Assembly (NCBI RefSeq): GCF_002075885.1
Contig: NZ_MDET01000026.1
Span: 1 to 39,059, forward strand
Origin: Manganibacter manganicus
Lineage (GTDB): Bacteria > Pseudomonadota > Alphaproteobacteria > Rhizobiales > Rhizobiaceae
Length of the DNA: 39,059 nucleotides
Direction: 5' to 3'
Notes under the pieces: model-generated
The model's database searches: none
Told to the model about the DNA's origin: nothing
What the model saw: only the letters and a program-made list of their open reading frames with translations
Position numbers and translations under genes: made by a program
In this document: positions 34,196 to 39,059 of the stretch, piece by piece
Position numbering within the stretch: position 1 is the stretch's first letter
Layout of the letters: each line of letters opens with the position of its first letter

Positions 34196-35839
34196 ATGAC
34201 GTTGCCGCCGCTTTCCCTGCCGTCGGACCTTGCCAGCGCCCATGCGGCGCTGCTGGCCGAACGCGCGGCGCGGATCGAGGCTGAAGCGGAAGCGGCCAAC
34301 GCGAAGGCGCGGCTGTCGAGTACCGAGGCTCTGATCGCGCATTTGCAGTTGCTGATCGGAAAGCTGGAGCGCGAGAAGCACGGGCCGCGCCGCGAGCGCA
34401 CGCAGCGGCTGATCGACCAGTTGGAATTGCAGCTCGAGGAACTCGTGGCGTCGGCCGCCGAGGACGAAATGGCGGCCGAAGATGCCGCGGCCAAAACGCA
34501 GACTGTGCGCGCCTTCACGCGCAAGCGGCCGGTGCGCAAGCCATGGCCGGAGAATATCGAGCGTGAGCGCATCGTCATCGAAGCGCCGACGACATGCTCC
34601 TGTTGCGGCGGATCGCGGCTGTCGAAGCTGGGCGAGGATGTCACCGAGACGCTGGAAGAGATCCCGCGCCGCTTCAAGGTTATCGAGACGGTGCGCGAGA
34701 AGTTCGCCTGCCGCGACTGCGAGGCGATCAGCCAGGCTCCCGCGCCATTCCATGCCACGCCGCGCGGCTTCCTTGGCCCCAATCTGCTGGCGACGGTTAT
34801 GTTCGATAAGTTCGGGCAGCATATGCCGCTGAACCGCCAGAGTACGCGGTTCAAATGCGAAGGTATCGATCTGTCGACCCAGACGCTGGCCGACCAGGTC
34901 GGCCATGTCACCTTCGCCGTCAAGCCTCTCTTCGACATGATAGAGGCGCATGTGTTCCAGGCCGAACGGCTGCATGGCGACGATACGACGATCCCGATCC
35001 TGGCAAAGGGCAAATGCACGACGGGACGCATATGGGTTTACGTGCGGGACGATCAGCCGTTTGCAGGGGCCGCCCCTCCGGCCGCGGTGTTCTACGCCTC
35101 CCGGGATCGGCGCGGTGAGCACCCGCAGAGACACCTTGCCGACTTTAGCGGCATCCTTCAGGCTGATTGTTACAACGGCTTCAATCCGCTGTTCGACCGG
35201 ACGAAGAGGCAGATGCCGGCGACACCCGCCTTCTGCTTCGCCCACGCGCGCCGGAAGTTCTTCGAACTGGCCGATGTCGCGCGCAATGCCCGGCGCGGCA
35301 AAGGAGCGAGGCCGGTCTCGCCGATTGCTCTGGAAGCCGTGAAGCGCATCGATGCCCTGTTCGCCATAGAGCGCGACATCAACGGCCTGGGCGCGGCCGA
35401 GCGGCTTGCCGTCCGGCAGGAAAAGAGCAAGCCACTGCTGAGCGATATGGAAGAATGGCTGAGAGCCGAGCGGGCCAGCCTCTCGCGCTCATCGTCGGTG
35501 AGAGAGCCCATGGACTACATGCTGTCGCGCTGGGCTGACTTCGCTCGCTATGTGAACGACGGCAGGATCTGCATGACGAACAACGCTGCGGAAAGAGCGT
35601 TGCGTGGTGTAGCTTGCGGCAGAAAGGCGTGGCTGTTCGCCGGTTCGGATCGTGGCGCTGACCGGGCCGCCGTCATGCTCACCCTCATCACGACCGCGCG
35701 GCTGAATGACATCGATCCCAAGGCCTGGCTCGCCGATGTCCTTGCACGCATCGCCGACCTTCCGGCCTCCCGCCTGCATGAATTGCTGCCGTGGCGGTGG
35801 AAGGAGCAAATGACGACAGCTATCGCGGCGGCCGCGTAA
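34196..35839 (+). CDS. tnpC: IS66 transposase TnpC
   Basis: This 547-residue DDE transposase has an N-terminal coiled coil (A-A-L-L-A-E-R-A-A-R-I-E-A-E), a zinc-binding segment C-S-C-C-G-G near residue 137 with C-R-D-C downstream, the core H-G-D-D-T-T-I-P near 262, and the C-terminal N-N-A-A-E-R-A-L-R-G with L-F-A-G-S-D. No frameshift is visible. Its 3' end overlaps the convergent DUF6429 gene by 20 bp. Confidence 0.95.
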   Translation: MTLPPLSLPSDLASAHAALLAERAARIEAEAEAANAKARLSSTEALIAHLQLLIGKLEREKHGPRRERTQRLIDQLELQLEELVASAAEDEMAAEDAAAKTQTVRAFTRKRPVRKPWPENIERERIVIEAPTTCSCCGGSRLSKLGEDVTETLEEIPRRFKVIETVREKFACRDCEAISQAPAPFHATPRGFLGPNLLATVMFDKFGQHMPLNRQSTRFKCEGIDLSTQTLADQVGHVTFAVKPLFDMIEAHVFQAERLHGDDTTIPILAKGKCTTGRIWVYVRDDQPFAGAAPPAAVFYASRDRRGEHPQRHLADFSGILQADCYNGFNPLFDRTKRQMPATPAFCFAHARRKFFELADVARNARRGKGARPVSPIALEAVKRIDALFAIERDINGLGAAERLAVRQEKSKPLLSDMEEWLRAERASLSRSSSVREPMDYMLSRWADFARYVNDGRICMTNNAAERALRGVACGRKAWLFAGSDRGADRAAVMLTLITTARLNDIDPKAWLADVLARIADLPASRLHELLPWRWKEQMTTAIAAAA

Positions 35840-36053
35840 ACAGGGACCGAAACAGCTTCTCCGACCGCTCCAGGCCCTCATCCGTCAGGACCAACGACTT
35901 CGACTTGTTCACCGGATCGCCGATCATTCCTTTTTTGTGGAGCCGATCTGTCGTTGCCCAGTCGAAACCCTTCCAGGCGTAGCGCTCGTCATGAAGCGTG
36001 ATCCACAATAGCGCCAGCACGGCATCGTCGATCTTGTCTTCATCGATATCCAT
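35820..36053 (-). CDS. DUF6429 family protein, IS66 passenger
   Basis: This 77-residue acidic-then-basic protein starts M-D-I-D-E-D-K-I-D-D-A-V-L-A-L-L and continues T-D-R-L-H-K-K-G-M-I-G-D-P. Proteins of this type are annotated as DUF6429 and are often found at the end of IS66 elements in alphaproteobacteria. The C-terminal half (L-T-D-E-G-L-E-R-S-E) looks like a small winged-helix wing, but no function is known. It reads towards tnpC. Confidence 0.8.
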   Translation of the reverse strand: MDIDEDKIDDAVLALLWITLHDERYAWKGFDWATTDRLHKKGMIGDPVNKSKSLVLTDEGLERSEKLFRSLFTRPPR

Positions 36054-36110
36054 GTCCTGACGCTACCACGCGCGGCCACCGAAATCCTGCGGCCCTCGTC
36101 GGAGGCGTAC

Positions 36111-36118
36111 TGAGCATC
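36111..36118 (+). repeat. Target-site duplication of IS66, right copy
   Basis: TGAGCATC is identical to 33325-33332. Confidence 0.93.
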
Positions 36119-36617
36119 AATGGCAGGCGATGCTGGTTGTGGCGCGCCGTCGACCAGGACGGCTACGTGCTCGACGAGATCGTCCAGACCCGCCGCAACA
36201 CCAAGGCTGCGCGGCGCTTGCTGACCCGGTTGTTGAAGAAGCAGGGTGGCGCTCCGAAGCGCATGATCACGGACAAGCTGCGCTCCTACGGTGCCGCGAC
36301 GCCAGGTGATGGCGAATGTCGAGCACCGATCGCACAAGGGCCTTAACAACCGGGCGGAGAATTCTCATGTGCCGTTTCGCAAACGCGAACGCGTACTTCA
36401 GGGCTTCCGATCGATCGGCGGCCTGCAACATTTCGTGTCGGTCTTTTCAGCGGTCCGCCATCTCTTCGTTCCGTCCCATACAAACCGCTCCGCTTCCCAA
36501 CTCCGAAATCATCGTCTTCAAGCCATCGCCCAATGGAAAGCTGTGGCCCTGCAGATTGCCTGAAAAACGCGCCCAGCGCTTCCGCATGCCTACCGGTCAA
36601 ACAATGTGACAGGCCCC

Positions 36618-36919
36618 GCAATTCGTTTTCCGAGGCATCAGCCAACCGGTTTCGCTCCGATGCCGGAAACGTAGTCGCGCAGCCGACAACGGTGCTCGCC
36701 AATCTAGGCATCAGCATCACGCGATCCTTCGTGCCCTTATGCTACCGACGGTCAAGACACACGTCTTTGACCGCCTGCGCAATAGTGTGAGCGTGATGGC
36801 CAGCCGCGACAAAGGGTTGATTTATCTAAGAATGCTGACCTCAAACGCTGCCGGCGTATGTCTTGAATGGGTCGAGAGCGGGGTATTCCGTTGCGGGTAC
36901 CAAATCTTAGGTTTTACCA
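36618..36919. other. Gap between the IS6 end and the second outer-membrane gene
   Basis: No gene is recognised. An inverted repeat GGTCAAGAC (36750-36758) / GTCTTTGACC (36763-36772), with one bulged base and a 4-nt loop, lies downstream of the outer-membrane gene and could be a weak terminator for it. Confidence 0.3.
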
Positions 36920-37564
36920 TTAGAAGCGATAACGCACTCCAACCGTATTCGCGTTGGAACCCTCTCCCATGTTTCCAAACGTACCACCGGCGCCGGATCT
37001 GTGGTGGAGCTGATAGACAAGTTCAACGTTGGGAGCTTGCCTTAGCCTGAAAGAAAGTTCCGCGCCGATGAAACCAAGGAACGATGCATCGCCGTCGTAA
37101 TAGATTTCGCGTTCGCGTTCGATCTCGGTGGTGCTCGTAACGGCACTCAAACCGGCCGTCAGCGCCGGCGCAATCGCCAAATCCCCGATGACAAGGCCCT
37201 GGTGGCGAAGCCGCACCCCGGCCCAAAGTTCTCCGGATGTATCGTCGTCCTCGCCAAATCTCACGGCAGCCCCAGTCACACCGCCAAAAACGAAACCAGC
37301 GCCAATATCGGCGAGGTCGCGGCCGTAAGCAGCTCCGATTATGTAGTTGTTGGTATAGTCGGCGCGGAAGGCGTTGATCGTATTGCCGAAGGACCCGGAC
37401 GCAAACACGCCACCAAAGACATAGATATCGTTCTTCGTCGGTTGACCGGCAGAGAACGGATCTTCAGTGGCAAAATAAATGAAGGGAGAACTGCTGTCGG
37501 CCAGGGCGGAAGTACCTGAAGCGGCCAGGACAATCGCAGCCAAGGCTGCTCGCATTCCGCTCAT
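36920..37564 (-). CDS. Outer-membrane beta-barrel protein, probable PagL-like lipid A deacylase (copy 2)
   Basis: This 214-residue protein has a signal peptide ending A-L-A near residue 22 and the same body and C-terminal motif as the protein at 15292: H-H-R-S followed 11 residues later by Glu, then a terminal Y-R-F strand. Large blocks are identical (Y-D-G-D-A-S-F-L-G-F, G-L-V-I-G-D-L-A-I-A-P, D-D-D-T-S-G-E-L-W-A-G), with many substitutions between. The ATG at 37564 matches the start context of copy 1 (ATGAGCGG); an in-frame ATG at 37594 is less likely. A PagL-type role is inferred from the motif. Confidence 0.62.
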   Translation of the reverse strand: MSGMRAALAAIVLAASGTSALADSSSPFIYFATEDPFSAGQPTKNDIYVFGGVFASGSFGNTINAFRADYTNNYIIGAAYGRDLADIGAGFVFGGVTGAAVRFGEDDDTSGELWAGVRLRHQGLVIGDLAIAPALTAGLSAVTSTTEIEREREIYYDGDASFLGFIGAELSFRLRQAPNVELVYQLHHRSGAGGTFGNMGEGSNANTVGVRYRF

Positions 37565-37633
37565 GGACAAGCTCCGAATCAGGCCGCCGATCAATCGTCA
37601 ATTCCTCCGGTATTTCACGGGAAGAATCAAGGT

Positions 37634-37730
37634 GGTGCTGTCACGTTGTTTTTGCGTAAACGGATTGGCGCTAGGCACCAGGCATGTCCGAAGCTGCCGC
37701 CCGCTACAAGAACCATCGCTTTCCGACCGA
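37634..37730 (+). mobile_element. IS6-family left-end fragment (second copy)
   Basis: GGTGCTGTCACG and the following bases through the first 15 codons of the transposase (Y-K-N-H-R-F-P-T-E) are almost identical to 33027-33122, with small differences in the T-run. Homology stops exactly at 37730, where IS110 sequence begins in frame. Confidence 0.85.
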
Positions 37731-38223
37731 AGCACGCGGCCTGATCCGGCAGCGCAATGAGATCGAAGCGCAGGCCGACGAGCTGTTGCGGCACAGCCGG
37801 GATTATCAACTCCTGCGACAAATCCCGGGCATCAGACCGATCAACGCATTGACCGTCATTGCCGAAGCCGGCGATCTTCGCCGTTTCGCTCATCACCTCT
37901 TGACACAGCAGTCAGGCCAATATCGAGGCCGGACCCGCCTTTCCAAATCGGCAATGCTCGGCTGCGCCGTAGCCTGTGGATCGCCGGGCAAGTCGCCATC
38001 CGCCAGCGGGAGAACGGCTTCCGTCATAAGTTCGAACGCTACATCGCGAGGGATCGCGACAATCCCGATCTGCGCCGCAAGGCAATGACCGCTACTACCG
38101 CCAAGATGGCGCGTGTCGTGCACGCCGCCGTCAAAGGTGTTTCCGACTACCGCCCTTCGTTGAAGGGCGGGTGCCAGGGGGAAGAACCTCTGTCAGCTAG
38201 AGCCGTGAGGGCACCGCTTCGAT
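37731..38223 (+). pseudogene. IS110-family transposase, C-terminal half, degenerate
   Basis: R-Q-R-N-E-I-E-A-Q-A-D-E-L-L and L-L-R-Q-I-P-G-I-R-P-I-N-A-L-T-V-I-A-E-A-G-D match the transposase_20 (PF02371-type) region of IS110 proteins. A small deletion and frameshift follow, then N-A-R-L-R-R-S-L-W-I-A-G-Q-V-A, F-E-R-Y-I-A-R-D and A-K-M-A-R-V-V-H-A-A-V-K, ending D-Y-R-P-S-L-K-G and a stop at 38223. The N-terminal DEDD domain is missing. Confidence 0.78.
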
Positions 38224-38456
38224 GACCCTGTAGATAATGTTCGGGTCTTCCGCCTGGATCAGAAGCTCGTGTTGAGGACGGTGAGGGCCGCCTTCGTGCG
38301 TACCCTGTGTCTGCTATGGACGAGACCTTTTCCCTTGCCGGCGGAAACCGCTCGGTTCGATGACTTGACCAACGTCACGCAGCAAGAGCACGCTGACGAA
38401 CAGAGAGGCCTTGATTGCAGGCTCCGTTTCCTTCCGCGCTTAGGACATTGTCGCTG

Positions 38457-38542
38457 ACGATCATTCTCGGCCTGCCGCGCTCGGCGATCAGCCGAGACAG
38501 CTCGCGGGCAATACGCATGAGTTCGGCCATTAGCGGCAGATC
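38457..38542 (-). pseudogene. IS3-family transposase, rve-domain fragment
   Basis: The minus strand reads R-I-A-R-E-L-S-R-L-I-A-E-R-G-R-P-R-M-I-V followed by S-D-N, the conserved second catalytic Asp block of IS3-family transposases. Sequence on both sides does not continue the domain. The remaining bases between 38224 and 38736 contain no gene I can name. Confidence 0.68.
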
Positions 38543-38736
38543 TCCGGGATTGACTGTAGATGCAGCTCCGAACGGAGAAATGTCATGGCGTCTCTGTTCC
38601 GGCAGCCGAAAGCTACAAAAAGGTTTCGCTCCATTCTGGGTGACACCGCTTGCGACTGGACGAGCGCTTGGCCTGTTGCCACCAGGTCCTACGTATGATT
38701 ACCTTTAAGCGTTTTCAAACATCAGGAGGGCCCACG

Positions 38737-38939
38737 ATGGCGGACAATTTCAAGACGGAGATGTGGTCCGTCTGAAGTCAGGAGGCCCCAACATGACTGT
38801 CGGCGATGCTACAGCTGCCTCGGGCTCCGTCTTGTGCCATTGGTTCAATCGTGAAGGCGAAACTTGGACCCCGCAACACGCCGGATACAAACGGGAACAA
38901 CTGGAAATGGCGAACTTGGTTAGTCCCTCTCAGGCGTAA
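38737..38939 (+). pseudogene. YodC/DUF2158-family small protein, frameshifted
   Basis: An ATG with CAGGAGGG upstream starts M-A-D-N-F-K-T, then one missing G near 38759 shifts the frame. In the next frame the protein continues G-D-V-V-R-L-K-S-G-G-P-N-M-T-V-G-D and V-L-C-H-W-F-N-R-E-G, ending at TAA at 38937. This is the DUF2158/YodC pattern, K-x-G-D-V-V-x-L-K-S-G-G-P-x-M-T-V. A shorter product could start at the ATG at 38793, which has GGAGG upstream. It could also be a sequencing error. Confidence 0.75.
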
Positions 38940-39059
38940 CAAGCTTTCGCGCAAGCCGCGCCGCCGCAGGGGCGCCCAGCGCCGCTATCTATGCCCGGCG
39001 CCGGCGCCAATCTCCGCGATGAACTCGACGCCGGCAACATCGCGGCATCGGGCGCGCTT

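Larger units (their letters stand above)
33333..36110 (+). mobile_element. IS66-family insertion sequence, complete (2778 bp)
   Basis: The ends GTAAGCGTCCGAGTTGGGCC (33333-33352) and its imperfect inverse at 36091-36110 enclose tnpA, tnpB, tnpC and a convergent DUF6429 passenger. An exact 8-bp target duplication, TGAGCATC, flanks it. All genes are open. It lies inside the IS6-type transposase gene, so it arrived later. Confidence 0.95.
33077..36563 (+). pseudogene. IS6-family transposase, interrupted by IS66 and frameshifted
   Basis: The 5' part (33077-33332) reads Y-K-N-H-R-F-P-T-E-I-I-A-H-A-V-W-L-Y-Y-R-F-P, then in other frames G-I-T-V-S-Y-E-T-I-R-R-W-A-E and D-Y-A-G-R-I-R-R-K-P-A-S-K-D-D-I-W-H-L-D-E-V. 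The 3' part (from 36119) resumes with R-A-V-D-Q-D-G-Y-V-L-D-E-I-V, K-R-M-I-T-D-K-L-R-S-Y-G-A-A, and after one more frameshift N-R-A-E-N-S-H-V-P-F-R-K-R-E-R. Joining across the IS66 site restores D-E-V-A-V-S-I-N-G-R-R-C-W-L-W-R. Frameshifts on both sides show the gene is dead apart from the insertion. Confidence 0.85.
33027..36617 (+). mobile_element. IS6-family element, transposase broken, split by IS66
   Basis: The left end GGGGCTGTCACGTTTG and the reverse complement of the right end GGGGCCTGTCACATTG form imperfect inverted repeats. Without the nested IS66 (33333-36110) and one 8-bp duplication the element would be about 0.8 kb, normal for IS6. The flanks show no matching 8-bp duplication (GTGGGCA on the left, GCAATTCG on the right). 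A 97-bp copy of its left end recurs at 37634-37730. Confidence 0.8.

Noticed and set aside
36343..36720. A minus-strand frame of 125 codons crossing the IS6 right end
   Set aside because: Most of it is antisense to the IS6 transposase remnant, and the 34 codons outside the element have no recognisable motif.
38224..38440. A minus-strand peptide ending L-L-I-Q-A-E-D-P-N-I-I-Y-R-V-I-E-A that looks protein-like
   Set aside because: It is short, with a stop just upstream and no family I can name, and it is too weak to call a gene.
38940..39059. An open frame running off the right end of the window (A-P-P-L-S-M-P-G-A-G-A-N-L-R-D-E-L-D)
   Set aside because: Only about 40 codons are visible, with no clear start or motif, so it cannot be judged without the flanking sequence.

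Overview
The window is a high-GC, mosaic accessory region, most likely a plasmid or genomic island of an alphaproteobacterium of the Hyphomicrobiales (Rhizobium/Mesorhizobium-like). That placement is an inference. It rests on the mix of insertion sequences (IS21, IS66 with a DUF6429 passenger, IS6, ISL3, ISKra4, IS110), a pRiA4b ORF-3-like gene, a DUF4432 sugar-epimerase-like gene in a sugar ABC operon, and duplicated MarR/HlyD/DHA2 efflux cassettes. I found no rRNA, tRNA, CRISPR array or replication gene.

Layout. 1-2.5 kb: a complete IS21-family element that cuts off the 3' end of a TPR gene. 3.2-6.6 kb: MarR regulator, DHA2 permease and HlyD fusion protein. 6.9-8.1 kb: a graveyard of an IS5-family tail, a frameshifted CecR-like TetR gene, a MarR 5' stub that still has its operator, and a 30-codon DHA2 permease fragment. 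8.4-11.0 kb: an HxlR regulator divergent from a DoxX / LigB-type dioxygenase / QOR2-like reductase operon. 11.1-14.9 kb: TetR, HlyD, ABC ATPase and ABC-2 permease, a YbhGFSR-like exporter. 15.3 kb: a PagL-like outer-membrane protein. 16.2-17.0 kb: fused IS66 and IS21 scraps and a broken universal stress gene. 17.3-25.1 kb: a LysR regulator divergent from a six-gene operon (sulfatase, solute-binding protein, two permeases, ATPase, DUF4432). 25.2-28.1 kb: an ISKra4 scrap, a truncated pRiA4b-type gene, a complete ISL3 element and an IS110 scrap. 28.3-32.6 kb: UspA divergent from MarR, HlyD, DHA2 permease and a broken FMN reductase. 33.0-36.6 kb: an IS6-type element split by a complete IS66 element with a perfect 8-bp target duplication. 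36.9-37.6 kb: a second PagL-like protein in opposite orientation. 37.6-39.1 kb: IS6, IS110 and IS3 scraps and a frameshifted YodC/DUF2158 gene.

How it works together. The intact cargo falls into three themes: export of toxic compounds (two MarR-HlyD-DHA2 systems and one TetR-HlyD-ABC-2 system), electrophile/quinone or aromatic stress handling (HxlR operon, UspA, broken FMN reductase), and uptake of a carbohydrate-like sulfate ester. In the last case the sulfatase has no signal peptide, so the substrate is probably imported intact and desulfated in the cytoplasm. Several divergent promoters carry clear palindromes (8787-8802, 11095-11112, 18287-18298, 28857-28883), which suggests local autoregulation.
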